Shown here: positions 50,060 through 60,157 of the stretch, piece after piece
Layout of the letters: every line of letters begins with the position of its first letter
Position numbering within the stretch: the stretch's first letter is position 1
Notes under the pieces: model-generated
Databases searched by the model: none
Told to the model about the DNA's origin: nothing
Seen by the model: only the letters and a program-made list of their open reading frames with translations
Source: Microvirga calopogonii
GTDB taxonomy: Bacteria > Pseudomonadota > Alphaproteobacteria > Rhizobiales > Beijerinckiaceae
Reading direction: 5' to 3'
DNA length: 64,000 nt
NCBI RefSeq assembly: GCF_003347665.1
Contig: NZ_QDGA01000011.1
Coordinates: 62,001 to 126,000 of the forward strand
Made by a program: the position numbers and the translations under genes

Positions 50060-50221
50060 CTGTTCCTCCCGGTTCCATTCGCCCGCCCATGGTCGCGGGG
50101 AGCGATGGACCACTTTTCTGATCACCCATTTTGGTCAGCAATGCTGCCCTTATCAAGGCCGTATCGTCTGTAAGAGGAGAGGTGGGGCTGTCTCCGAGCC
50201 CGGCAATTGGTCTCATGGCAT

Positions 50222-50256
50222 AAAGAAACGGCTCCCTCACGCTGGGTGAGGGAGCC
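50222..50256 (-). terminator. Rho-independent terminator of the GH25 gene
   Basis: GGCTCCCTCAC (50230-50240) and GTGAGGGAGCC (50246-50256) form an 11-base stem around a 5-base loop; on the minus strand it is followed by GTTTCTTT. It lies 26 bases after the GH25 stop. Confidence 0.88.
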
Positions 50257-50281
50257 TGATCGTTCGATCGAAATGGCTGGC

Positions 50282-51181
50282 CTACTCGCCGATGCTGGCC
50301 GTCTGGACGGGATCCATGTCGCGGCAGAGGCCCTGCGCCTTCAGGCGGCCGTGGTCGCGCGGGTCGCAGGCGCTCTGGACGAACATGCGCCACTGGTTTT
50401 CCGTGCCGTAGAACGTGTTTCGGTCGACATCGCCCTTCACGCCGGGAACGCGGCCCGTGGTCGTGAACTGCCAGAAGGTCCAGCGGCGGTTGTTGTAGCG
50501 CACATGCGGCTCGGCCGCCGTGCTGCGGATCCAGTAGGGATAATCGTTGAATTCGCCTTCCAGGATTTCCTTATGGAAGGTGATGTCCGTGTAGATGATC
50601 GGGCGCTTGCCCGTATGGGCTTCCATCTCGCGCAGCATCACGTCGATCATGGCGAGCGCCTGCTCGCGCGGAACCTTCTTGGGGCAGTTCACCGACTGGC
50701 CGTTCCATTCCACGTCGAGAACCGGTGGGAGGGCGTCCGGATCCTGGGGGACGTTCCTCTTGAACCAGGCCGCCTGCTCATGCGCCGGGCGGCACCAATA
50801 GACGAAATGGTAGGCCCCGCGCGGCACGCCCGCCCGCTTGGCCTCGCGCCAGTTCTCATAAAACTTGCTGTCGATGTGGTCGCCGCCCTCGGTCGCCTTG
50901 ATGAAGGCGAATTGGGTGCCGGCCTGGCGCAGGGAGGCCCAATCCACATCGCCCTGCCATTTGGAGATGTCGACCCCGTGGATCGGGAGCTGATGGGCGG
51001 ATGCGACGCCTTCGTGAGGCCTGACATCGCCCTTTGTCGGATAGCGGCTCGACGAGGGCATGATGGCGCAGGAGGCGAGACCCAAGGCGATTGCAGCGAG
51101 CGCGCTGAACCGGGCAGCCCGTACGAAAGTCGTCAGGCCGGAACTCTTGGAGCGGCTGGGGGAGCGGCGGCGAGTCTTCAT
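50282..51181 (-). CDS. GH25 family lysozyme-like lipoprotein
   Basis: A 299-residue protein. A basic N-terminus is followed by a hydrophobic helix and a lipobox-like LGLASCAIM, so it is probably a lipoprotein. The GH25 domain has IHGVDISKWQGDVDW with the catalytic Asp, FAFIKATEGGD, RGAYHFVYW, PPVLDVEWNG with the acidic pair, and IYTDITFHKEIL. GH25 enzymes cut murein between MurNAc and GlcNAc. The ATG at 51181 is preferred to an in-frame GTG at 51217. It may remodel the cell wall; a terminator follows. Confidence 0.88.
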   Translation of the reverse strand: MKTRRRSPSRSKSSGLTTFVRAARFSALAAIALGLASCAIMPSSSRYPTKGDVRPHEGVASAHQLPIHGVDISKWQGDVDWASLRQAGTQFAFIKATEGGDHIDSKFYENWREAKRAGVPRGAYHFVYWCRPAHEQAAWFKRNVPQDPDALPPVLDVEWNGQSVNCPKKVPREQALAMIDVMLREMEAHTGKRPIIYTDITFHKEILEGEFNDYPYWIRSTAAEPHVRYNNRRWTFWQFTTTGRVPGVKGDVDRNTFYGTENQWRMFVQSACDPRDHGRLKAQGLCRDMDPVQTASIGE

Positions 51182-51271
51182 CGGTTCAACTGTATTGTAC
51201 GCAAAACGGGATCGCACCAGAGATGCCCGAAGAGCGTTAACAGGCCCTTACGAGCGATGCGCGAAGCGAGG

Positions 51272-52696
51272 CTACAGGCGGAACCAGAGCGTTGCGATAC
51301 CTAAAAACGAGAAGAAACCGACGATGTCCGTGATGCTCGTGACGAAGGGGCCGGATGACACGGCAGGATCGACGCCGAACCGGTTGAGAGTCAGGGGGAC
51401 GAAGATGCCGCCGAGCGCCGCGAAGAGCAGGACCGAGATGAGCGCAAGGCCGATTACCAAGCCGATCTGGGGCGATTGGAACCACACGCTCGCGACCGTT
51501 CCCAGGATGATGGCGAAGACCAGCCCGTTGAGCATGCCGACCGCCGCCTCGCGGCGGATGATGCGCCAGGCATTGGCGCGGCCGAGTTCACGGGTGGCGA
51601 GCGCCCGGACGGCCACCGTCATGGTCTGGGTGCCGGCATTGCCGCCCATGGAGGCGACGATGGGCATCAGGATGGCGAGCGCTACCATCCGTTCCAGGGA
51701 TTCCTCGAAAACGCGGATCACGCCCGCGGCCAGGAAGGCCGTGCACATGTTGGCGAAGAGCCAGGGGAAACGGCTCCTCTGGGTATAGAAGACCGTGTCC
51801 GAAAGCTCTTCGTCGGACTTCACGCCGCCGAGCTGCTTGATGTCGGCGTCGGCCTCCTCCTCGAGCACGTCCACGATGTCGTCGACCAGGATGGCGCCGA
51901 CGAGACGGCCCGCTTCGTCCACCACGGCCGCGGACACGAGGTTGTAGCGCTCGAACAGGCGCGCCACCTCCTCCTGGTGCTCGGTCGCCTTCACCCGGTC
52001 GGGCTCGTCGTCCATGATCTCCTGGATCGTGACCGGACGCTTCGAGCGCAGGAGCCGGTCCAGCGCCACGGCTCCGAGCAGATGGCCCGCCGGATCGATG
52101 ACGAAGATCTCGTAGAAGGTCTCGGGCAGGTCCGCCGTCTCGCGCATGAAGTCGATGGTCTGCCCCACCGTCCAGAACGGCGGCACGGCGATGAACTCGG
52201 TCTGCATGCGCCGACCGGCGCTGTCCTCGGCGTAATCGAGGGACCGTTGAAGCGCGACGCGCTCGATGGCCGGAAGCTGCTCGAGGACCTCCGCCTTCTC
52301 CTCTTCGGGAAGGCTCTCGAGAATTGTGACGGCATCGTCGGAATCGAGGTCGCGGACACCCTCGGCGACGGTCGAGGTTTCGAGCTCTTCGAGAATCTCC
52401 TCGCGGACTGCTTCGTCCACCTCGGTGAGGGCGGCAAAGTCGAAGGACCGGCCGAGAAGCTCGATGAGGCGAGGGCGCTGATCGGGTTCGAGCGCTTCGA
52501 GCAGGTCACCGAGCTCGGATTCGTGGAAGTCTTCGACGAGCTTCTGGAGGCGCTCGACTTCCGAGGCCTCGATGGCATCGGCCGCGGCGGCCAGGAATTC
52601 CGGATTGAGCTCACCCTCCTCGTCCCTGAAGGCCAGGGCTTCGGTCTCGGGCTCATCGGACTTCGGAAGCGGCGTCTTGTCTTCGACTTCCAGCAT
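51272..52696 (-). CDS. mgtE: magnesium transporter MgtE
   Basis: A 474-residue protein with the MgtE order of domains: an acidic N-terminal superhelical domain (about 30-140, LESLPEEEKAEVLEQLP), two CBS domains (about 145-270) and five membrane helices (about 300-474). The pore motifs IVASMGGNAGTQTMTVAVRALATRE and the ending FGVDPAVSSGPFVTSITDIVGFFSFLGIATLW carry the Mg-site Asp. It forms a homodimeric Mg2+ channel gated by cytoplasmic Mg2+. Confidence 0.95.
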   Translation of the reverse strand: MLEVEDKTPLPKSDEPETEALAFRDEEGELNPEFLAAAADAIEASEVERLQKLVEDFHESELGDLLEALEPDQRPRLIELLGRSFDFAALTEVDEAVREEILEELETSTVAEGVRDLDSDDAVTILESLPEEEKAEVLEQLPAIERVALQRSLDYAEDSAGRRMQTEFIAVPPFWTVGQTIDFMRETADLPETFYEIFVIDPAGHLLGAVALDRLLRSKRPVTIQEIMDDEPDRVKATEHQEEVARLFERYNLVSAAVVDEAGRLVGAILVDDIVDVLEEEADADIKQLGGVKSDEELSDTVFYTQRSRFPWLFANMCTAFLAAGVIRVFEESLERMVALAILMPIVASMGGNAGTQTMTVAVRALATRELGRANAWRIIRREAAVGMLNGLVFAIILGTVASVWFQSPQIGLVIGLALISVLLFAALGGIFVPLTLNRFGVDPAVSSGPFVTSITDIVGFFSFLGIATLWFRL

Positions 52697-52865
52697 CAGC
52701 CGTCCTCTGAAGGTGGGTTGTCCGCCTTTTAGGTGCGAGGGCGAACCCTTGCAATGCGCCCAAAAGACTTTCTCGAAGAATCGCTCGACGATCTTTTCTG
52801 CAGGACCGATGCATGCGCGTGAGCAGTTGGCTCAGGCCGCCTGCGCCTGCCGGGATGGTCAACAA

Positions 52866-52889
52866 AAAAGGCCCCCGAAGGGGCCTTTT
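52866..52889 (-). terminator. terminator downstream of tRNA-Leu
   Basis: AAAAGGCCCC (52866-52875) and GGGGCCTTTT (52880-52889) are perfectly complementary around a 4-base loop that reads TTCG on the minus strand, with T runs on both sides. On the minus strand it follows the tRNA-Leu gene by 27 bases; it could act in both directions. Confidence 0.88.
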
Positions 52890-52915
52890 CGTCTTCGGCA
52901 CGTGAGTGCCGAAAT

Positions 52916-53000
52916 TGGTGCGGTCAAGAGGACTCGAACCTCCACGGGTCTCCCCGCTACCACCTCAAGGTAGTGCGTCTACCAATTCCGCCATGACCGC
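52916..53000 (-). tRNA. tRNA-Leu (anticodon GAG)
   Basis: An 85-base class II tRNA with encoded CCA. Acceptor GCGGTCA pairs with TGACCGC; the anticodon stem CTACC/GGTAG holds the loop TTGAGGT (anticodon GAG, reading CUC/CUU). D-loop GGCGGAATTGGTAGACGC and T arm GGAGGTTCGAGTCCT are normal for bacterial tRNA-Leu. No integrase is near it. Confidence 0.97.
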
Positions 53001-53252
53001 GAACTCGGGTTCAGGAGTGGATCTCCCGAAGACGAGGCCGCTCTAGCAGATCGACCGGGGGGCTGCAACCCCTTCCGTTGCGGATCGGCAAATTGACGTG
53101 AGCGAATGCCTCGTCTGCGGAGCACGGTATAGGCGATAAGCACCTGCAACCACTATATAAGCGGGAGTTTACGAAGAGCCGAGGATGCCTACGGCTCCCT
53201 CAGGGACCAGGACAATCCCGCTCTGCCTCCCGCCAAGTTTCAAGGTGAATCG

Positions 53253-53987
53253 GTGTCGAACCCGCGAGACAGCCTGACCGTTCAGTTCCAGCCCGAGAGA
53301 GGCTCGCCTCCGGTGGAATGGGCCATCACGGACCACCTCGTCGCCTACGAGGACGCTGTCGCTTTCATGGAGGCCCGCGCCGAGGCGATTGCCGCCGGCG
53401 AGGCGAGGGAGCTGGTATGGCTGGTGGAGCATCCGCCGCTCTATACGGCCGGGACCTCGGCCAAGGCGGAGGACCTCGTGGACCCGGATCGCTTCCCGGT
53501 TCACCAGACGGGCAGGGGCGGGCAATACACCTATCACGGGCCCGGCCAGCGGGTCGCCTATGTGATGCTCGACCTCAAGCGCCGCGCTCCGGACCTGCGC
53601 CGCTACGTGACGGCCCTGGAGGCGTGGCTCATCGCGACCCTGGATGCCTTCAACATCCGTGGCGAGCGCCGGGAGGACCGGGTCGGCGTCTGGGTGCGCC
53701 GGCCGGACAAGGGAGAGGCCGCGGAGGACAAGATCGCCGCCATCGGCATCCGCGTCCGCCGCTGGGCCACCTTCCACGGAATCAGCCTCAACGTGGAGCC
53801 CGATCTTTCGCATTTCACCGGCATCGTTCCGTGCGGCGTGACCCAGCACGGGGTCACGAGCCTCGTCGATCTCGGCATCCCGGTCACCATGCCGGAGGTG
53901 GATGCGGCCATGCGCAGGGCTTTCGAGGAGATCTTCGGGCCGACCGAGAGGGTGGAGACACCGTTGCTCTTGAGCCACGGCGTCTAG
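53253..53987 (+). CDS. lipB: lipoyl(octanoyl) transferase LipB
   Basis: A 244-residue octanoyltransferase. The substrate loop [16 protein letters not shown] with catalytic Lys in [10 protein letters not shown] and the Cys in [17 protein letters not shown] are conserved. It transfers octanoyl groups from acyl carrier protein to the lipoyl domains of 2-oxoacid dehydrogenases. The start is GTG at 53253. A short charged insert ([12 protein letters not shown]) within the domain is common in alphaproteobacteria. Confidence 0.95.
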   Translation: MSNPRDSLTVQFQPERGSPPVEWAITDHLVAYEDAVAFMEARAEAIAAGEARELVWLVEHPPLYTAGTSAKAEDLVDPDRFPVHQTGRGGQYTYHGPGQRVAYVMLDLKRRAPDLRRYVTALEAWLIATLDAFNIRGERREDRVGVWVRRPDKGEAAEDKIAAIGIRVRRWATFHGISLNVEPDLSHFTGIVPCGVTQHGVTSLVDLGIPVTMPEVDAAMRRAFEEIFGPTERVETPLLLSHGV

Positions 53988-54076
53988 GTTTTTCACAGAG
54001 GTTACGGCAAGGCTTCTCCCCAAGGCCGCTTCATGCTCTAAGCTGGAGCAAACGGCTGATCATTGGCGGAACTTCC

Positions 54077-54454
54077 ATGCAACGTGCCTTACTCGCTTCC
54101 CTCGTCGCCCTGGCTGCCTCGGCCTGCGCTTACCGGCCCGAGCCGACGGAACTCGTCAAGATCGTCGATTCGCCGGCGGACGTGCGGGTCTGCACCCGTC
54201 TCGGTGAAGTCAGTCCCGTGACCCCGACGACCCCGGGGACGGCCAGACCCCTCTATATCGGCTTCGGCACGACCCTCGGCAGCTCCACCTTCGGCTACGC
54301 CACCGAGGACATGCTTCAGTCCACCGTCGCGCTCGGCGGCACGCATCTCTACCTGCAGCAGGTGTCCCATGACTGGTCGCTCGTGCGCGGCATCGCGTAT
54401 CGCTGCGGCCCGGGTGTCGTGCGCCAGGAAACCGTCATTCGTGCGAAAGGCTGA
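54077..54454 (+). CDS. small lipoprotein, DUF4156-like
   Basis: A 125-residue protein with a lipoprotein-type N-terminus (MQRALLASLVALAASACAYR, lipid Cys at 17). The rest (TELVKIVDSPADVRVCTRLGEVS, then ALGGTHLYLQQVSHDWSLVRGIAYRC) has two Cys that probably form a disulfide and resembles DUF4156 proteins such as E. coli YjeI in spacing. GGCGGAA precedes the ATG. It is likely to be anchored to the outer or inner membrane. Function unknown. Confidence 0.78.
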   Translation: MQRALLASLVALAASACAYRPEPTELVKIVDSPADVRVCTRLGEVSPVTPTTPGTARPLYIGFGTTLGSSTFGYATEDMLQSTVALGGTHLYLQQVSHDWSLVRGIAYRCGPGVVRQETVIRAKG

Positions 54455-54571
54455 CGCGAGAGGCTGCCGATCCCGGTTGCATCGGCTCCCAGGTTCTAGG
54501 TACTGACGTTCACGGCCCTCCGGCTTTCTGCCGTGAAGGAGCCGAGACCAAGAACGAGGGAGAAAGCCGCC

Positions 54572-56179
54572 GTGCCCGTCATCGCCACCTCCGCCGATCT
54601 GACATCGGATACCGCGCGGGAGAACCGCGCCGCCTGGGACGAACTCGCCCGGGATCTCCAGGCAAAGCGGCTGGCAGTGGCGGAAGGCGGCCCCGTCAAG
54701 GCGCGGGAGCGCCATCTCGCCCGCGGGAAACTTCTGCCGCGGGAGCGCGTGATGCGCCTCCTCGATCCAGGCGCTCCGTTCCTGGAACTGGGTTCACTCG
54801 CCGCTCACGGCATGTATGAGGACGCGATCCACGGCGCCGGGATCATCACCGGCATCGGGCGCGTCGAAGGCCGTGAGGTCATGATCGTCTGCAACGACTC
54901 GACGATCAAAGGCGGCACCTATTACCCGATGACGGTGAAGAAGCACCTGCGCGCCCAGGAAGTGGCGCGCGAGAACCGTCTGCCCTGCATCTATCTGGTC
55001 GATTCCGGTGGCGCGAACCTGCCACACCAGACCGACGTCTTCCCGGACCGGGAGCATTTCGGCCGGATCTTCTACAACCAGGCGACCCTGTCCTCGCTCG
55101 GCATTCCGCAGATCGCCTGCGTGATGGGCTCGTGCACGGCGGGCGGCGCCTATGTGCCGGCCATGTCCGACGAGACGATCATCGTGCGCCACCAGGGGAC
55201 CATCTTCCTCGGCGGCCCGCCCCTGGTGAAGGCGGCGACGGGCGAGGTCGTCTCGGCCGAGGATCTGGGCGGCGCGGATGTCCATGCCCGCCTTTCCGGC
55301 GTGGCGGATCATTACGCCACCGACGACGTCCATGCGCTCGCCATCGTGCGCCGGATCGTCGGCACGCTGAACACCCGCAAGAGCATCGATATCGACACCG
55401 CCGAACCGGTGGAGCCGAAATACGCCATCGACGATCTCGACGCGATCGTGCCCACCGACCTCAAGAAGCAATACGACATCCGCGAGGTGATTGCCCGATT
55501 GGTCGACGGTTCCGAGTTCGACGAGTTCAAGCGCCTTTACGGCACGACGCTCGTCACCGGCTTCGCGCGGATCTGGGGCATGCCGGTCGGCATCATCGCC
55601 AACAACGGCATCCTGTTCTCGGAGAGCGCGCTGAAAGGCGCGCATTTCATCGAACTGTGCTGCCAGCGGCGCATTCCGCTTCTCTTCCTGCAGAACATCT
55701 CCGGCTTCATGGTCGGCCGCCAGTACGAGGCGGGTGGAATCGCCAAGGACGGGGCGAAGCTCGTCACGGCGGTCGCCTGTGCGCAGGTGCCGAAGATCAC
55801 TCTGCTGGTCGGCGGCTCGTTCGGCGCCGGCAATTACGGCATGTGCGGCCGCGCCTATTCTCCGCGCTTCCTGTTCACGTGGCCGAACTCGCGCATCTCG
55901 GTGATGGGCGGCGAGCAGGCGGCGAGCGTTCTCGCCACCGTGCGGCGGGACAACATCGAGGCCGAGGGCAAGACCTGGAGCGCGGACGAGGAAGAGGGCT
56001 TCAAGGCGCCGATCCGCGACAAGTACGAGAAGGAAGGCTCGCCTTACTACGCTACCGCCCGCCTCTGGGACGACGGCATCATCCTCCCGTCCGAGACGCG
56101 TCGCGTGCTCGCCTTGGCGTTTTCGGCGGCCCTGAACGCTCCGGTTCCCGAGACCAAATTCGGCGTGTTCAGGATGTAA
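54572..56179 (+). CDS. mccB: methylcrotonoyl-CoA carboxylase beta subunit (MccB)
   Basis: A 535-residue carboxyltransferase subunit of MccB length. It has [83 protein letters not shown] and [15 protein letters not shown] in the first crotonase-like half, and [15 protein letters not shown] and [20 protein letters not shown] in the second. These match methylcrotonoyl- rather than propionyl-CoA carboxylase. The start is GTG at 54572 with GAGGGAG upstream. With MccA it carboxylates the isovaleryl-derived intermediate in leucine breakdown; no mccA is in the window. Confidence 0.9.
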   Translation: MPVIATSADLTSDTARENRAAWDELARDLQAKRLAVAEGGPVKARERHLARGKLLPRERVMRLLDPGAPFLELGSLAAHGMYEDAIHGAGIITGIGRVEGREVMIVCNDSTIKGGTYYPMTVKKHLRAQEVARENRLPCIYLVDSGGANLPHQTDVFPDREHFGRIFYNQATLSSLGIPQIACVMGSCTAGGAYVPAMSDETIIVRHQGTIFLGGPPLVKAATGEVVSAEDLGGADVHARLSGVADHYATDDVHALAIVRRIVGTLNTRKSIDIDTAEPVEPKYAIDDLDAIVPTDLKKQYDIREVIARLVDGSEFDEFKRLYGTTLVTGFARIWGMPVGIIANNGILFSESALKGAHFIELCCQRRIPLLFLQNISGFMVGRQYEAGGIAKDGAKLVTAVACAQVPKITLLVGGSFGAGNYGMCGRAYSPRFLFTWPNSRISVMGGEQAASVLATVRRDNIEAEGKTWSADEEEGFKAPIRDKYEKEGSPYYATARLWDDGIILPSETRRVLALAFSAALNAPVPETKFGVFRM

Positions 56180-56234
56180 CCGATCCGGCTTTCCCCGCTG
56201 TGGAACTCTTGAGGCGTCAAGGGGATTTCACAGC

Positions 56235-57065
56235 ATGCCGCAGGAAGGATCCGACCGTTATCGTCGCGCCTATGCCGGGCATGTCGCCCGGCTCGCGGAC
56301 GTCGTTGACGGGCGCATCGAGCAGGCCTTCGCGTCCGTTCCACGGGAAATGTTTCTGCCGGCGCCTCCCTGGACCGTCATCAGCATGGGCGTTGCGACCC
56401 GGACGTCCGAAATCGCCGACATCTACGACAACGTTCTCGTCGCCATCGATCTCGAACGTGGCATCAACAACGGCGAGCCCGCCCTTCATGCCTCTTGGTT
56501 CGATGCGGTCAGCCCGCAACCGGGCGAGACCGTGATCCATGTGGGCGCGGGGACCGGTTATTATACGGCCATCCTGTCTCTGCTCGTCCTGCCGGACGGG
56601 CGTGTCGAGGCCTTCGAGTACGAGGCCGATCTCGCGGCTCAGGCGGCCAGGAACCTGGGCGCCTACTCCAACGTGACCGTCCATGCTGCTTCGGCTTTCG
56701 GTCGGGTCTTGCCGAAGGCGGACGTCATTTACGTCAATGCAGGTGTTGTTGCGCCGGATATCGAATGGCTACGGGCGCTCAATCCAGGTGGGCGCCTGAT
56801 CTTCCCCTGGCAGCCGCATAAGGGCTGGGGTCCCGCGCTTCTGGTGATGCCTCGGAAGAGAGGGTTCAGCGCGCAATCATTGATGAGCGTCGGCTTCATC
56901 TCCTGCAGCGGAACGACCGAAAGAATCTCCGCCCGCCGCCTGCCGACCGAAGCCGATCTGGCTGCGGTACGATCCATCTGGGTCAGGAGAGATCGCTCGC
57001 CTGATTCCAGTGCCGTCGCGGTCTACGATGATATCTGGTTTTCATCCGAAGAGCCCGGGGACTGA
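56235..57065 (+). CDS. protein-L-isoaspartate O-methyltransferase-like methyltransferase
   Basis: A 276-residue SAM-dependent methyltransferase of PCMT type: VPREMFLPAP near residue 35, the SAM motif VIHVGAGTGYYTAIL at about 100, EYEADLAAQAARNL at about 127 and the ADVIYVNAGVVAP segment. It is longer than standard PCMT (about 215), with an extra C-terminal part (about 60 residues, VRRDRSPDSSAVAVYDDIWF), so the target may not be isoaspartate. It follows mccB by 55 bases. Confidence 0.85.
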   Translation: MPQEGSDRYRRAYAGHVARLADVVDGRIEQAFASVPREMFLPAPPWTVISMGVATRTSEIADIYDNVLVAIDLERGINNGEPALHASWFDAVSPQPGETVIHVGAGTGYYTAILSLLVLPDGRVEAFEYEADLAAQAARNLGAYSNVTVHAASAFGRVLPKADVIYVNAGVVAPDIEWLRALNPGGRLIFPWQPHKGWGPALLVMPRKRGFSAQSLMSVGFISCSGTTERISARRLPTEADLAAVRSIWVRRDRSPDSSAVAVYDDIWFSSEEPGD

Positions 57066-57425
57066 AGCGAGCTTGGCCGGGCCTGAACGGCGCCGTCGGT
57101 AGGGCTCGATCCCTTGAGGACAAGGGGAATCCTGTCCCAAAATTGTTGCGGTGAAGCAACACCTTCAAACCTTCAACATCCTGCCTCTCTTGGCCCAAGC
57201 TCCGCCGCGATCCCGCCATAAACGGAGCGCTACACCTTATGTCGGCTAAAGTGCTTCAAAACCAAAGCTTTACGTTACGACGCCTGGGGCAGAATTCAGG
57301 TTAAGGCTGTTCAGTTGATCCTTCCTAAGGGTCATTGCATCGGTGGCGTGGCACATGGCAGATCACGAGAGTTCCAAAGGACTTGGGTCTCCTCGTGAGA
57401 ACCGGGTGAAAGAAAAGTGCGGACC
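57066..57425. promoter_or_regulatory. upstream region of ilvD
   Basis: 360 bases with no supported gene. A short hairpin GTTGC/GCAAC lies at about 57144-57160. No leader peptide rich in branched-chain residues was found, so classical attenuation is not supported. The ribosome-binding site of ilvD (GAAAGAAAAG) is at the end. Confidence 0.35.
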
Positions 57426-59156
57426 ATGGATGCGCGGTTGATCGACAAGTCGAAGCTGCCGAGCCGTCACGTGACGGAGGGGCCCGCTCGCGCGCCGCAT
57501 CGCTCCTATCTCTATGCCATGGGACTGACCAAGGAGCAGATCGCCCAGCCGCTCGTCGGCGTCGCCACCTGCTGGAACGAGGCCGCTCCCTGCAACATCT
57601 CTCTCATGCGCCAGGCTCAGGCCGTGAAGAAGGGCGTGGCTTCCGCCAGCGGGACGCCGCGCGAGTTCTGCACCATCACGGTGACCGATGGAATCGCCAT
57701 GGGTCACCAGGGCATGAAGGCGTCGCTCCCGTCCCGCGAGGTGATCGCGGATTCGGTCGAGCTGACCATGCGAGGTCATTCCTACGATGCGCTCGTGGGC
57801 ATGGCTGGCTGCGACAAGTCATTGCCGGGCATGATGATGGCGATGGTGCGCCTCAACGTGCCGTCCATCTTCATCTATGGCGGATCGATTCTTCCGGGTT
57901 CCTTCCGCGGCCGTCAGGTGACCGTGCAGGATCTCTTCGAGGCTGTCGGCAAGTACTCGGTCGGCGAGATGTCGGATGAGGATCTCACCGAGCTCGAACA
58001 GGTCGCCTGCCCGTCGGCCGGCGCATGCGGCGCGCAGTTCACGGCCAACACCATGGCGACCGTCTCCGAGGCCATGGGGCTCGCTCTGCCTTATTCGGCC
58101 GGCGCACCGGCGCCTTACGAGATCCGCGACCGTTTCTGTGCCGCTGCCGGCGAGCAGATCATGGAGCTGATCGCCAAGAACATCCGTCCACGCGATATCG
58201 TGACCCGCAAGTCCCTGGAGAACGCCGCAACGGTGGTGGCGGCCTCCGGCGGCTCGACCAACGCGGCCTTGCATCTTCCCGCCATCGCCCATGAGGCGGG
58301 GATCAAGTTCGACCTGTTCGATGTCGCGGAGATCTTCAAGCGTACGCCTTACATCGCGGACCTGAAGCCCGGCGGGCGTTACGTCGCCAAGGACCTGTTC
58401 GAGGTCGGCGGCATCCCGCTTCTCATGAAGACGCTTCTCGACCACGGTTACATGCACGGGGACTGCATGACCGTGACCGGCCGGACCATGGCCGAGAACC
58501 TCGCTTCCGTGAAATGGAACGACGATCAGGACGTGGTCTATCCGGCCGACAAGCCCATCACGCCTACCGGCGGCGTCGTCGGGCTCAAGGGCAACCTCGC
58601 GCCGGAAGGTGCCATCGTGAAGGTCGCCGGCATGGCGGCGGAAAAGCAGACGTTCCGCGGCCCGGCCCGCTGCTTCGACGGTGAGGAGGCCTGTTTCGAG
58701 GCCGTCTCCACGCGCCAGTACAAGGAAGGCGAGGTCCTGGTAATCCGCTATGAGGGGCCGCGCGGCGGTCCCGGCATGCGCGAGATGCTCTCCACCACGG
58801 CGGCGCTCTACGGACAAGGCATGGGCGACAAGGTGGCTCTCATCACCGATGGCCGTTTCTCGGGTGCGACCCGCGGCTTCTGCATTGGCCATGTTGGGCC
58901 GGAAGCGGCGGTGGGCGGCCCCATCGGCCTGATCAAGGACGGCGACATCATCGCCATCGACGCCATCAAGGGCACAATCGACGTGGAGCTTTCGGACGAG
59001 GAATTGGCCAAGCGCCGTTCCGAATGGAAGCCGCGGGAGACGAGTGCCACCTCGGGCTATCTCTGGAAATATTCGCAAACCGTTGGTCCTGCACGGGACG
59101 GGGCTGTGACCCATCCCGGCGGAGCCGCAGAAAAAGAAACCTATGCGGACGTTTAA
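57426..59156 (+). CDS. ilvD: dihydroxy-acid dehydratase IlvD
   Basis: A 576-residue [Fe-S] dehydratase. Cluster cysteines lie in [24 protein letters not shown] and [29 protein letters not shown] and [20 protein letters not shown] are the conserved substrate and C-terminal motifs. It makes 2-oxo acids in valine, isoleucine and pantothenate synthesis. The ATG at 57426 is preferred to the GTG at 57417. The end overlaps the exoR-like gene by 14 bases. Confidence 0.97.
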   Translation: MDARLIDKSKLPSRHVTEGPARAPHRSYLYAMGLTKEQIAQPLVGVATCWNEAAPCNISLMRQAQAVKKGVASASGTPREFCTITVTDGIAMGHQGMKASLPSREVIADSVELTMRGHSYDALVGMAGCDKSLPGMMMAMVRLNVPSIFIYGGSILPGSFRGRQVTVQDLFEAVGKYSVGEMSDEDLTELEQVACPSAGACGAQFTANTMATVSEAMGLALPYSAGAPAPYEIRDRFCAAAGEQIMELIAKNIRPRDIVTRKSLENAATVVAASGGSTNAALHLPAIAHEAGIKFDLFDVAEIFKRTPYIADLKPGGRYVAKDLFEVGGIPLLMKTLLDHGYMHGDCMTVTGRTMAENLASVKWNDDQDVVYPADKPITPTGGVVGLKGNLAPEGAIVKVAGMAAEKQTFRGPARCFDGEEACFEAVSTRQYKEGEVLVIRYEGPRGGPGMREMLSTTAALYGQGMGDKVALITDGRFSGATRGFCIGHVGPEAAVGGPIGLIKDGDIIAIDAIKGTIDVELSDEELAKRRSEWKPRETSATSGYLWKYSQTVGPARDGAVTHPGGAAEKETYADV

Positions 59157-59985
59157 ACTCATCGCAGCCACGTTGTGGGTGGCTACCCTCGGCGCTGGTG
59201 CCGCCTATGCGCTTGATGCCGCGCCGCGTCCGCAGCCGCTCACGCCAGCTCTTTCTCCCGCGCTCGCTCCGGGCATCAAGTACGGTTCGGCGCGCGATGC
59301 CCTGCGCAGCGGCATGCGCGACTACTATGCGGGCGATAAGATCGGAGCCGTGCACGCGCTCGAATACGCGGCGGGGCAGGGGCATTCGCTCGCGCTTTGG
59401 AAGCTCGGGCGCATGTATGCGGATGGCGACGGCGTCGAACACGACGACCTGAAGGCGTTCGAGTACTTCTCGCGGCTTGCCGACCAGCACGCGGACGAGA
59501 GTCCCGATTCTCCCAACGCATCGGTTGTTTCCAGCGCCTTCGTGGCGCTCGGCACCTACTTCCTGGACGGCATCAAGGACAGCTATGTCGCGGCCAACCC
59601 TGAGCGGGCCGTCGAGATGTTCAGCTACGCGGCGACGTATTTCAGCGACTCCAACGCGCAGTACAATCTCGCCCGTCTCTATCTCGAGGGGACCGGCGTC
59701 CGGAAGGACGCCCGCCATGCGGCCCGCTGGTTCAATCTGGCGGCCGAGAAGGGACACACGGCATCCCAGGCGCTTCTCGGGCATCTCCTGATGACCGGGC
59801 AGGGCGTTCCGCGCCAGCGGTCGAAGGGTCTCATGTGGCTCACCCTTGCGCGCGAAGCCTCGACCGATGCGCCTAAGGATCAGTGGATCGTATCGCTCTA
59901 TGACGAAGCCTTCGCGGCGGCCGACGAGAGCGACCGCAAGCTCGCCCTGGCCCTCCTGGAGCAATACATCCAGTCGCGCCGGTAA
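59143..59985 (+). CDS. ExoR-like periplasmic Sel1-repeat protein
   Basis: A 280-residue protein with a signal peptide ([23 protein letters not shown]) and Sel1/TPR repeats from about residue 50 to 260: [67 protein letters not shown] and [26 protein letters not shown]. Size, signal and repeat layout match ExoR of Rhizobiales, the periplasmic inhibitor of the ExoS/ChvG-ChvI acid/exopolysaccharide system. No chvG/chvI are nearby. Its ATG lies in the end of ilvD, so expression is probably coupled to it. Confidence 0.82.
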   Translation: MRTFKLIAATLWVATLGAGAAYALDAAPRPQPLTPALSPALAPGIKYGSARDALRSGMRDYYAGDKIGAVHALEYAAGQGHSLALWKLGRMYADGDGVEHDDLKAFEYFSRLADQHADESPDSPNASVVSSAFVALGTYFLDGIKDSYVAANPERAVEMFSYAATYFSDSNAQYNLARLYLEGTGVRKDARHAARWFNLAAEKGHTASQALLGHLLMTGQGVPRQRSKGLMWLTLAREASTDAPKDQWIVSLYDEAFAAADESDRKLALALLEQYIQSRR

Positions 59986-60007
59986 AGCAGTCTGGCGCGC
60001 AACCATC

Positions 60008-60100
60008 GACGTCATCACCGGCCTTGTGCCGGTGATCTCGATTAGAAAAGCACGGCGCGTGATGGAATTGGGATGCCCGGCACAAGGCCGGCCATGACGT
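60008..60100. repeat. dispersed palindromic repeat, family A (inverted orientation)
   Basis: GACGTCATCACCGGCCTTGTG with GTGATCTCGATTAG at the left and GATGCCCGGCACAAGG with CCGGCCATGACGT at the right: the same unit as at 15.4, 22.5 and 42.3 kb but reversed. It lies between the exoR-like and xthA genes. Confidence 0.85.
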
Positions 60101-60157
60101 GGAAGGGACTGCAGCGCGGCTGGCAGACCTTATGCGTGATGACGAACCGTGCGATCG

